The notes beneath the pieces are model-generated. The model saw nothing but the letters and a program-made list of their open reading frames with translations, was not told the DNA's origin and did no database searches. This document shows positions 24,101 through 33,373 of a DNA stretch of 64,000 bases, one piece after another. Within the stretch, counting starts at the first letter, position 1, and each line of letters starts with the position of its first letter. The translations under genes and the position numbers were made by a program. The DNA is from Amia ocellicauda (taxonomy: Eukaryota; Chordata; Actinopteri; Amiiformes; Amiidae), in assembly GCF_036373705.1 (NCBI RefSeq), contig NC_089867.1, positions 6,416,501 through 6,480,500 of the forward strand, written 5' to 3'.

Positions 24101-26859
24101 AAAAATTATACGAGTGACATGAGATTTTCATAAATACCATAACTATATATTTGAAGATGTGATAGTTACCATTAAGGGAACCACAAAGACAAATAAATTG
24201 TGTTTGTTATTTGTAACATAGCTACATTCATCTTGCCAGTTTGTTAACATTTAATTTGCCATGTAAAGACACGGATAATTACATTATATAGCCTGCAAAC
24301 GTTTAAAAATTCATGCTCCAGCCTTTGTCTCACTACAGGGTTGGAATAATAAGCAGAAATTGCTGACTGTCATGTAGGATTATTGTAATTCCATTCCAAA
24401 CAAGCCTTTGCCTACAAAGAGTACCTGGATGAGGAATGAAGTAACTGTGCAATAAAAATGTCTGAAGTGGCCATATGAAATTGAACTATAGACATTAATT
24501 TGTAAACATCCATTTATATTTATAAGGTGAACAAAAAATAAATAATGAACTAAAGGGGCCTAAACCTCAGTCCAGCTCACACATCCCACTTATAGATCGA
24601 AAAGGACTGAACAGGTTTGAAAGCAAGGGATTTGAGAAGGAGAGTAATTGAGGTCGGTAACCTACACAAACAAGCACGGTAACATAATAGGTGTGTGTGT
24701 GTGTGTGGGTGGGGGGGTTGATAAAGGAATGTGTCAATAGAAACGACCGGACATTTTCTGATAAACATGTAGGCCTAATAGTAGATTTGCAGATAGAAGA
24801 AATGGTCCTGTTACATTCATGTAAATTACCACACACACAAATAAAAAGACATGAACAAGTTTTGAGGAGTTAAGGGAAGTCAGAGGCTGGCACTGGGGAA
24901 CTGTGACATTGAGATTTTCTTTATAAAAATATACTCTATAATGCAAGAAATATTGGTTTATGAAGCATCCTCAAAATGTCTTGCAAGTTCTCTCATTCAA
25001 TGCAGTTATCAGCTGCAGATGAAAGGCTCAGAATTTGAGGTCTATGGGGAATGCCAGGACTTATAATTGTAAAAGTCTTCCCCTGAAACAGTCCAGCAAG
25101 ATATCACAGCAAGGTAGAAGATCAATGTCATGGAAAAAACGATTTAGCAATAATTCAGGCTATTGCGTGTATGAGGGAAATGGGCTGGTATATTTTTATA
25201 GACATACAGTGATGCATTACTGTAGTATAATGATGCAGATTGAACTTACTCAATTATCATGGCCTCATTTTCCCACAGTTGATAAGCTCAGAGAGTGACA
25301 TGACTTTAAAAGAGCAAGATATGGAAGGCATGGGTATGTGGGTCTATGACTAGCATCCCTCATTTTAAAAATAGCAGCAACAGCTTTGCTTTGGTCATTC
25401 AAGAGGTACAGCCCATGGCAGAACAGGAGGCCACTGGTTTCCGGACGGATGTTGCTTGCAGGTTTCCACACTCAAGGTAAATAAAAACCTGTTTGCGCCG
25501 GTGTCTCAATGGATCTGTTCTGCCTCCAAAGGATACAACTTTGCTCCACATTGCGTCTTGTAATGACCATTGTAAAACGCACAAGGAAATGTTTGGTTGG
25601 TTGCTGTCACAACCCTGGTTATCCGAGTGCAATAAACATTACACTGTTGCTGCAGCCGACAAGGTGCTAATGGTTCAGAGACCTGAGGTTTGCATATCGG
25701 AAAGCGCTTGAGCTGTACCATTTGGTATTCATGTGTGGGTTCAGGCTGCAGGGTCCAGGCCCATATTCTTGACTTGATATCCACGCTATTCCGGGGTGTT
25801 TTCTGGAATTGAACCATAAGAAAACCTACAATTCTCTTAATGTTTCTTTTGTTCCTAATTATAACCCTGGATAGCAATCATACCAGCTCAGACTGGTCAG
25901 AGGTTATACAGGATAAACCAGTAAATATGTCATCTTTGAGGGTACACTACCATTCCTATAAAATAGCTTTTTTGCCTGCATTTTGTTCTATGCATCACTA
26001 ACAGAACACTGATTTATTAATGGGGAACTAGTGTGGTTACTAAAAGTTGGCTTTATGCATCTTTACATGTTGCTAATAACGCACATTTTAGGTGTATGGG
26101 ATTTTTCCAGTTCTATCATATATTCTATCATATAAGCAACTTTGAATAACACTTAATAAACTTAACTTCAACTCAATACATAATAGTGGATGGTAAATAA
26201 CAGTAAAAAGTCATTGGCTTGACCGAGACAAGTGCATATCTGGATATTGTGAAACCAACCCTGATATATTTCACAAGCCTGTGTTAAGTTCCCACAACGT
26301 TCATACTGATATAATCTAAGACAGGGAAGAAGAAGAAAAAATAAAGAAAACAAAGCTTTACTTCCAGACAATTAAAATGCAGAGGGTACAACAACAGACA
26401 CAAATGGCAATGCTAGCTCAGCAATTGTAAGCACTGACTCCCATGAATTCACCGCAGAAAATTCAGAAAATGTGACGGTCACTTAATGAAACCCATTTAT
26501 CATGTCATTCCTGGGACGCTGTGGGTGAGCTCTGGTGCTTCAGCTAAGGGAAAAAGACAATTATAAGAAATACACAAATGACTTTGCCTTGGTCTACTGT
26601 TAAGTACCAGCTGACCTGTAGTTAGACAGCAAGGCAAGTCGCGGTCGTGCAGCGCAGACCTCCGCAGTTCTGCGCCGCTCCACCAATGGGGTCGGTGCAA
26701 TCACGCCGACCTGCGCAGAACTGCGCAACACGACCGCGACCCCATCCAGCTCCGGCGTGCGCGTCCTACCTGCTCCAACGGCACCCCAAACAACTCGCTG
26801 ACGGGATGTAAAATGACAGAGCCCGTCGTCCTATGTGGGATATGCGGCTGCTCTGCCAT
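11999..26859 (-). CDS. mboat1: MBOAT1, lysophospholipid acyltransferase 1 (complete, 13 exons)
   Basis: MBOAT1 is an ER multi-pass enzyme that transfers acyl groups, preferably oleoyl-CoA, to lysophosphatidylethanolamine and lysophosphatidylserine. Minus-strand exons are 26770-26859, 23459-23604, 22567-22644, 19319-19414, 17746-17801, 17418-17472, 16541-16724, 15933-16125, 15484-15587, 14980-15044, 13835-13967, 12586-12737 and 11999-12125. They join in phase to 1479 nt, 492 residues (human about 495). All introns are GT-AG. Signature segments are CFVIFCFGWY (near 72-80), PLMIITQKIT (138-147), EYLSYQLNF, RPKFYFAW, the conserved Asn region DNWNIQTGAWL (344-354) and WHGVYPGYY (377-385) with presumed catalytic His378. 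Several hydrophobic segments span the protein. It lies head to head with E2F3, as in human. Confidence 0.95.
12586..12737 (-). CDS. mboat1: MBOAT1 exon 12
   Basis: Fifty codons plus AG: VRKTCRKYFL, then AITQLAVGYTVMPFLLLAVE, a membrane segment. Donor GTGAG. Confidence 0.93.
13835..13967 (-). CDS. mboat1: MBOAT1 exon 11 (catalytic His)
   Basis: Forty-four codons. SALWHGVYPGYYFTF holds the invariant MBOAT histidine in the WHGxxPGY motif. Confidence 0.95.
14379..14392 (+). promoter_or_regulatory. CTCF-like core CCAGCAGGTGGCAA
   Basis: On the plus strand, with one mismatch to the core at the last base. It lies in an MBOAT1 intron and faces the minus-strand cores to the right. Confidence 0.35.
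14980..15044 (-). CDS. mboat1: MBOAT1 exon 10
   Basis: Sixty-five bp encoding TATSFKMFIDNWNIQTGAWL, which contains the conserved MBOAT asparagine region. Donor GTAGGT. Confidence 0.94.
15484..15587 (-). CDS. mboat1: MBOAT1 exon 9
   Basis: One hundred and four bp after a long T-tract acceptor. It encodes ADAINNAAGYGFRGVD and WDFISNLNIWKIE. Confidence 0.94.
15933..16125 (-). CDS. mboat1: MBOAT1 exon 8
   Basis: Sixty-four codons plus one base: a hydrophobic segment (LLVCAVCLILFLSLTKALP), then RLTYAFFSIQAARPKFYFAW. The donor is GTAAAG. Confidence 0.94.
16541..16724 (-). CDS. mboat1: MBOAT1 exon 7
   Basis: Sixty-one codons with LLEYLSYQLNFLSVLAGPC and NYRDYFDFIEG, an MBOAT hallmark region. It ends EPSPD before GTATGT. 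Confidence 0.94.
16783..16811. repeat. (AAAT)n microsatellite
   Basis: About seven tandem AAAT/TAAA units in an MBOAT1 intron. Confidence 0.85.
17418..17472 (-). CDS. mboat1: MBOAT1 exon 6
   Basis: Fifty-five bp encoding MCRKEEELATEQRRLAI, a charged loop matching human ...EDLSAEQHRLAIK. Flanked by TTATAG and GTATGT. Confidence 0.9.
17746..17801 (-). CDS. mboat1: MBOAT1 exon 5
   Basis: Fifty-six bp encoding PLMIITQKITSLAFQVHD. The donor after GACG (GTACGG) keeps phase with exon 6. A second GT 10 bases earlier (CAG/GTACAT) would break the frame. Confidence 0.9.
19319..19414 (-). CDS. mboat1: MBOAT1 exon 4
   Basis: Ninety-six bp encoding YSLIVAMGYLTLCQVSR and VYIFNYGILSTDFS, close to the human YLTICHISRIYIF...TTDFSG. 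The donor is GTGAGT. Confidence 0.93.
22567..22644 (-). CDS. mboat1: MBOAT1 exon 3
   Basis: Seventy-eight bp. It completes Trp79 and encodes YSAHLFILVLGCYGIMVKAN, then NIHNVH. Flanked by ATCGCAG and GTAACT. Confidence 0.92.
23459..23604 (-). CDS. mboat1: MBOAT1 exon 2
   Basis: A CTGCAG acceptor, 48 codons plus TG, then a GTAAGG donor. It encodes VNFLACQLFGLVAAFWFRLY through FVIFCFG, the first membrane segments. Confidence 0.95.
26638..26740. repeat. 103-bp GC-rich inverted repeat in MBOAT1 intron 1
   Basis: Three nested pairs are seen: GTCGCGGTCGTG (26638-26649) with CACGACCGCGAC (26729-26740), GCAGTTCTGCGC (26664-26675) with GCGCAGAACTGC (26713-26724), and GGTCGG (26690-26695) with CCGACC (26706-26711). 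It lies 30 bp downstream of the exon 1 donor in transcript sense, so the pre-mRNA could fold into a long hairpin. Confidence 0.8.
26770..26859 (-). CDS. mboat1: MBOAT1 exon 1, coding part
   Basis: Thirty codons from ATG at 26859, starting MAEQPHIPHRTTG and ending FGVPLEQ before a GTAGGA donor. The RTTGS...LHPVSELFG text matches the human N-terminus, which fixes the start. Confidence 0.92.
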
Positions 26860-27250
26860 TCTGCATATTTAACTCCGTGCTGCTGAGCCGAACGAGTAGA
26901 GGATGACGAAAAGAAGAGAGACAAAAAAAAAAAAAAAAGTGCAAACAGTTGCGCTAAAGCGGTGCGGCAAGACGGGCGGAGTTTCGGACTGCCTCCGACT
27001 TGTGCCGTTTCACAGAAGCGGGGGGGGGCACGCTTGCTACTCCCGTTTCACTATCGCAATCATCTGAGTGACAACGGCCTCCATGGCAAATAGGCGAGCA
27101 CCCGGCCCATCCCCAAAAGCCCCGCCGTCAGAGTGGGCGCAGAGCGCGGCTGTGTGCGCCGCGTTGCCGGGCGGGGAGCGCCCTCGGGAGAGGCGCGTCA
27201 GTACAGCGTGAGCCACCCTTCAGCGGGGCAGCGACCTCCCAGTGCCAGGA
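26860..27250 (-). promoter_or_regulatory. MBOAT1 5' UTR / CpG-rich promoter
   Basis: Directly upstream of the MBOAT1 ATG the DNA becomes rich in G, C and CpG, unlike the AT-rich flanks, which fits a CpG-island promoter. A 16-base A tract (about 26922-26938) interrupts it. No TATA box is evident. The transcription start cannot be fixed from sequence alone. Confidence 0.65.
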
Positions 27251-29567
27251 TCATAGCAGCATAGCAGTTTGCACTGAAAACAACCACCCGTTTAGCCGAA
27301 TGGGTGGCATAGCTGCATCATATACATGTGCTTTTCTGTCAGGTTTCAAAAGCTGATGCTCTCACAGAAAACTAAGCTGGGGTGGTAGTTTTGGGTATCC
27401 TCAACCTTTCCAGACATTTCCTGTAAGACTGCAAGATCTTCATTCCAGACCATGGCCCCACCCTGCTTCAAAAAAAAAAACCACACACAGTAGACTTGTG
27501 TTTCTTCAGATGCTGCAACTTGTTACGGTTGCCTGTTTCCTGGCATGAGTAAGTGCTTTTGTGTTTTTCTGTCTGTTGCTCAACAGAAATGGGAAAGTGT
27601 TACCTCTGCTGTAACCAGAGGATCCTGTTTGCCAGGCTCCTGCAGCATTCTTCACCTGTTCATCTCCTCATACCATCTCCCAGGATCACGAAACAGCAGA
27701 TAAACTCCCACACCTGTGCTGAAGTCTTTCTTGCTCTTCTTCCAGTTTTTTTTCTTTTACTACTGAAAATGTTTCATCCTGACATTCTTCAAGTACCAGG
27801 AATATCAGCTTTAGCCCCTTTCTCTGTAGAATCATTTGAAAAATTAAACCCACGTTGGGAGGGAAACAATACACTTTCAATTTCAGCAGCAGAAAAGCAA
27901 CCGTCTGTATTATTAAAATGAGAAAGTAACAGATTTTAGACCAGGTATTCAATCTAAATCATAGGAATTGCAGACACACTGGTTTCCACATCACAGAAGG
28001 TGACTGAGCTTAGACACAAATATATATCCTTAATGGGTTATCCATCAGCAGTATCAGTCATTGAGCAATAAAACCTTGAAAGGAATGTAAATAAAATATA
28101 CCCTTAAAATATAATTCAATGTAACAACTGAGGAACAAGTCGGTTATCTCTTGGGAGTTTGAATACAGTGCTGATGGTGAGTTGGTTATATTTTCATTAT
28201 TACTCTTTGATGTTTGAAATTATTTGTTCCATTCCACGTATAAAGATCATACTAACATATCTTACCACTTCATTATGCTATAACTGTAATGATGCAATCC
28301 CCTTGTTACTCAACCAGCTGTAGAGGGTGGGATCAGAGTAAAGTAAAATGAATTTATGAAAAGAATTCCAAAGCACACAGCAGTAATCTACGCCATCTAC
28401 ATTCCTGAACCCCCCTCAATTAAAAGTATTGTGTATGGAAATGCACATTAGGTATAAAACTTTAGCGTGAAATTCAGGCTCTGAATTTCTGTAGAAAAAT
28501 ATATTGTTCCCCTATCAGTGTTGCAGAAAATGTTAATCTTGCATAATCTGCAATTAGTACTTATCCCTCAATTTGTTTTTATGTTTTGAAATTATTTTGC
28601 AGTTGCTTATGACCCAAAGTTTATGATCTGATAATAGATCATTTGGAGGAAAAAATGTAGACAACACATGAATGTGAGGTCAGACCTTTATTATACATGT
28701 ACAAAGCCAAAACAGTTACAAAGTATCTCCTGGGGCTTGTTTTTGTAACCAGAGCGGCCAGAATCGTCTGGAATCCTGACTGCTTGTGTGCAAATAGTTC
28801 ACTGGAAAAGCTGGTTTTGGACAGAATTTACTGTGCATCTCCATTTCAACAGTCACGGGCTCCGCTCCCGAGAAATTTGGCAATTTTTCCAATATTGCAA
28901 GGCTGTTATCGAGTTCTTGTGCAGTGGCCTACTAAAGCCTAAAGCACAGACATTTAGTTGCTATCATCTTCACCTAATTAAAGAGACACTTGTGCCAGTG
29001 TGAATTTTCTAAAGAAAATAATATTCTGCTGCCTAGGCCTTGCAATGCATTTAAAAAGCCTGTTGTTAAAATTCAGCTACTCAGTACCATTTACTATAAG
29101 GCTCAATATATCTTCGCTACAGAATGAAGTCATCTGTTTATTTGCCCAGTTGAGGTGATATAGGGACATTGAGGATATTTTAAGATGTGGGCTGCCATCT
29201 GTTGGTTGTAAAGAAAACAGCAAAAAAGATGTACATTTTAAACATTTTTTCAGGGACAGTGCTGCAATTAAGAAATGTTGGTGTAAGAATTCAAAAGCAT
29301 TGGCATTTCTCTTAGTTCAAAGTTTATTTCCAGAACTTATTTCCACAAGTTTCTAAATACAAGATGAAAAACAGTACCAACATATTTTGGGTTATCAATA
29401 ATGTTTTTATCTAATATTAAACAAAACAAACTGACACATGGAAATATATTGAAAACTTAAAGGATTTATGTTGTATATATGTTTATGGTTTATGATGCTA
29501 TAATATTGTACTCTTCTTGCATTTTACTAATGAAGGTCAATACAAATTCCTACATTTCAACAGTGGT

Positions 29568-29628
<61 letters not shown>

Positions 29629-29675
29629 CGTTTAGCAGATATCTTTATCCCAGGTGAATTTACAAAGACTAGCAT
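29568..29675 (+). mobile_element. (AAT)20 with LINE/SINE-like tail
   Basis: About 60 bp of AAT, then CGTTTAGCAGATATCTTTAT and CCCAGGTGAATTTACAAAG. This is a diverged copy of the same tail as at 8324 and 59140. The AAT run makes long Ile/Asn open frames that are not genes. Confidence 0.45.
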
Positions 29676-29896
29676 TCAATGTTATACAATACTTTACACA
29701 TTACAGTAAAGGAAGCGAGGAACTGTATAAGGGAAGTGAATTCATGTAGTAGAATGAATGAATTTTGAATGAATGAATGAATATTTGCTGACTTGAAACA
29801 ATCTGAAATGACAGAAAAGCACTTAGATTACTTTTCAATTACTTTTCAATGAGTAACGAGTTAAATAACAGAACACGATATTTATGAACAATGCAA

Positions 29897-29962
<66 letters not shown>
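29897..29962. repeat. (ATT)22 microsatellite
   Basis: A pure 66-bp ATT run, in inverted orientation relative to the AAT run 270 bp upstream. Confidence 0.9.
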
Positions 29963-32599
29963 TTCTGAAGCAATGCAAATAACATCCACACTGGCACATT
30001 GGAAGTGTATGAGAGGAGCAATACAATACCAAACTAGTAAGCTTTGTCTTTTGTATTTACTTGCAAGAAATATGAGATGGAATTGCAAGCAAGTCAACAT
30101 AATTGGCAGTCTTATCAATACAAGCAAACAAAATTAAACTGCATTAACATTCTACTTTTCTCAGTCGTAAGGAACTGTATTATGGCTTGCCATGGCTTCC
30201 TGTTTCAGTGGGGTACAAAAATGAAGTAACACATATAAAATCCAGCTGTAATGCATCACCATGGGGAAAGGCAAATAACTTACAAATGAAAAGAGACAAA
30301 TGGTTGTTGACCTTCGTAAATCAAAGACTTGCAATGAAAAGTCCATTGCAACTGCTGTCAAGCATCTAGTATGATCCTTTATTGTGAGGGCTTTTTTAAG
30401 TAATCAGACAAACGTTTGTGTAACTTAAAGAAACATAAATCCGACAAAGTACCAGGATAAACTTCTGGCCAAAATGATACCCAGCAATGATACCCAGCAG
30501 TCGTACGCTAATCAAAGCTTGACATTTTAGATGTTTGTTTCATGTTTCATGTTTGTTTCATTTCATGTTTTGCATTATTTCTCTGGAAGCCACTGTGAAA
30601 TAAATGACCCACTTTCTCAGGTGTAAATGTGTCATTACTACTTTGGTCTAATGATATCATCAGTGTACTTGTAATGTTTTGCTTCAGGCTCCATAAACAA
30701 CCACCATAAAAAGAAAAAGAAAAACTCCCTCCCTGCTTATGCTGCACCTGTCCCCCTTCTGCTGGTTATAGGACTCTGACTATTTGGGGAGGTAAAACAC
30801 AGCTGGCAGCCAGGGTGTGACCGCCCCCTAACAGAGGGGCAGCTGTGCCTCTTTAGGTGAGGTTGGTGTCCAAGTAACAAACAACTTGCAATAAATCATC
30901 TTAATCCATCATTTCAAAATAATGTATGAAAAATGTTGAAAATAAATAATGCAGTGAGTACCAAAGTGAAAAATATATACGTACATTGGAAGTTACAATT
31001 CGAAATAAACCCATTTGTGAAAAGGGACAGTGATCGTCACCTCCTGTGACAAAGGAAATCATCAAAAGATTTTTTAATTTTTTAAATAGATGATTAAGAG
31101 TTTCCCCACCCCCCCATTTTATTTTAACATTTTGAATTCGCCATTACCAGCATACAGCATTTTCTGGGCTTCTTAATAGAGACTAGTAGCCTTTTGTAAT
31201 GAATTAACTATAAAACCAAACACTTTGCTATGATGTGGTTAATAAACTGGGAGAGGCGATGTTTGATAGCAGTAGGATAAGGATAAATTAGATCCACAAG
31301 GCCTTCAGTCACCCTCTTTTAATTTATTTTTCTCCTTTCTTTTTTTTCCCCCCAGATGAACAGGCTCTGCTTTTGTGATCTCTGGGTGGGCTTCTTAAGT
31401 ACCTTGCCAAGATTCTCTCGAAAAGCATGGATACGTTTCAAGGCTGAAAACGTCAGCACTGTACAATTGTCCACTGTAGGGTGCTTAATTCACAACTGAG
31501 CCGAAGATAACTAAAAATGCCAGTATCTCATATTGCAAAACTTTGCAAAACTAAGACCCCATTATATATTGACAATACTCTTACTACCAGAGAGAATGTG
31601 ATGCCAGAATGTCAACGAGATGCAAAACTTCAGAGAATGGAAGAGAAAAGAAAGAGAAAGAAAAGCAAAGAAGAGACGAGCATGTCTTGAGGAATAAGTA
31701 TTCATGTATAGACTCATACATCAAGTTGGAGTAATTTGTGCCAAATGTAATTTAAAAGCAGCTTTTAAACATGGACTGTTCATTTTTTAATCTTAGCGTT
31801 GGTCTATGACTTGACTTTCAAAATGTTCAAAGTTTTATGTAACACCATGAAATTAAGTCTTGGTATAGAAACATAGTTTACATTTCAGATTTTATATATT
31901 TTGTGTATGTTATGGGATGCTTCACAGAGTATAACTGTAGTAAGTACAAAGGAGCTCTATGCTGTTTAGGGAGTGCGGTCTCGCTCATCCACTTTCTACT
32001 ACATTCAGGGGAGCTCTGGAATTTTCTGGATTGTGTTCCAGTCCTAAAAACGGCTACTGACATAACACTTCTGTGCCTTTCTCCCAGGCTGCTCTGGCAC
32101 TGTGGAAACTTCACTGACAACCTCTGCTCACATCTTGTTGAAGATTATCCTTCTATATCCTATCACTGCTACCCTTTCTCCAGCCAAATTTAAACATCCA
32201 CTTGCTGTAACGACAAATATTTGTATATTTGTAGTTGATACACTGTTATAATAGATGTACTGTTTCAGTTTTTGCCAATTACTGTACATACAAACAACTT
32301 CAATGCATAAACACCCAATACATTGCCCTTGATTTAGCAGCAGTAACTATAAATACCAAAACAGTAATACATATAGTATTGAAAAGCACTAAGAGCATTT
32401 AAACATATATTTTGTGATGCTTGTAGATTTAACATTGGTTTGAGCACAGATTATCACTTTCAAAAATAACATAATATATATAATTACAAAAACACCAACA
32501 TAAGTAGTACGGTGTGTTATATATTGTATGGTGAGCAATCCAATACATCCCTCTCGAAGGGAGGAATGCCCAATGCCGGCTTCATGAAGAAGGGAATCC

Positions 32600-33097
32600 C
32601 CTCAACTAGCGTCCAATCACATTTCTTATATGTAAATAGTTTTCTTCGGTGCCCTAGCAACCGTTTTCTCCAGTAGCCAATGACATTGGAGACACTCCTC
32701 CTCCACGATGTAATTGGTGCATACACACGTTCACGTCACGAAATGTGGGCGGAGACTGAGATAAGGCTAACCAATAGCTACCAATATGCAAATCTAGTTT
32801 GAAAAGTTCCCGGGAAATCTGAGTTTCGCGGGAGGGCCTTTCGCGCGTAAACTCTCCCTTCATTCATTGTCAGCTTCCTGGAGCCATTTTTCAGCAGCAA
32901 GGACGGGGGCTCTCGTCCGTTTTAAATCCGTTGCATCTACCCGTCTGTGCTTTTAATATAGCCTCAGAATCGGGTATATCGGTACAGTAGACTCTCTTCT
33001 AACACAGGCTGCCACTATTTCAGTCCTCAGCCCGGCGGATTTCGAGAAAATCGGCTCCAAAGTAAAGGAGGGACAAAGGGCACTCGAGCCTCTAAAG
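32600..33097 (+). promoter_or_regulatory. E2F3 promoter and 5' UTR (CpG island start)
   Basis: The composition changes from AT-rich to CpG-rich. Elements seen are CCAAT boxes (32677-32681, 32771-32775, 32781-32785), an octamer ATGCAAAT (32786-32793), a GGGCGG core near 32747 and two E2F-like sites (32824-32833, 32839-32846). No ATG occurs between about 32860 and the E2F3 start, so there is no upstream start codon in the likely leader. Confidence 0.65.
32839..32846 (+). promoter_or_regulatory. E2F-binding site TTTCGCGC
   Basis: An exact match to the E2F consensus TTTSGCGC, about 250 bp upstream of the E2F3a start codon. TTTCGCGGGA at 32824-32833 is a second, near-consensus site. E2F-dependent control of the E2F3a promoter is established in mammals; its use here is inferred. 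Confidence 0.6.
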
Positions 33098-33373
33098 ATG
33101 AGAAAAGGGATCTCCCCAGCCCCGGAGAAAGTAACAGTGGCAGGGGTTGGAGGCTCGGCGATAGACAAAAGTGCGATTTTGACGGGTTTGTCGGAAACTT
33201 TTACTTCTAGTCTCCCCACCGGCACATACATCCATATCGTCACCCAGCAGTCCTGTATCGCCCCGGCGACAAATGTCTGTGTGTCCGATCCGCCAGCTGG
33301 CAGCCTGATTTACTCCACTCCCCACGGACCAGCACACGGGACCGGACAGCGACCTGCGTTAGGACGGCCTCCG
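33098..33373 (+). CDS. e2f3: E2F3 exon 1 (E2F3a first exon)
   Basis: Ninety-two codons from [11 protein letters not shown] to ALGRPP. Ending here at a weak GTAACG donor gives PP-AKRRLEL, exactly as in human. A consensus donor (TGC/GTGAGT) 39 bp later, ending the exon at 33412, is also in frame and would add 13 residues. Confidence 0.85.

Larger units (their letters stand above)
12126..26769 (-). other. MBOAT1 introns
   Basis: Twelve GT-AG introns. They hold a CA run (17649-17665), an AAAT run (16783-16811), a poly-G tract near 23969-23981 and a CTCF-like core (14379-14392). I see no clear transposon with ends. Confidence 0.6.
27251..32599. other. Intergenic region between MBOAT1 and E2F3 promoters
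   Basis: AT-rich DNA between two divergent genes. It holds long (AAT)n and (ATT)n runs (29568-29627, 29897-29962) and one CTCF-like core (29192-29205). Small open frames here have no recognisable product and no splice support. Confidence 0.6.

Noticed and set aside
25265..25877. Cluster of short overlapping frames on both strands
   Set aside because: No splice sites, no recognisable domains and no consistent frame. Probably chance.
29479..30127. Open frames rich in Ile or Asn
   Set aside because: They are translations of (AAT)n and (ATT)n microsatellites.
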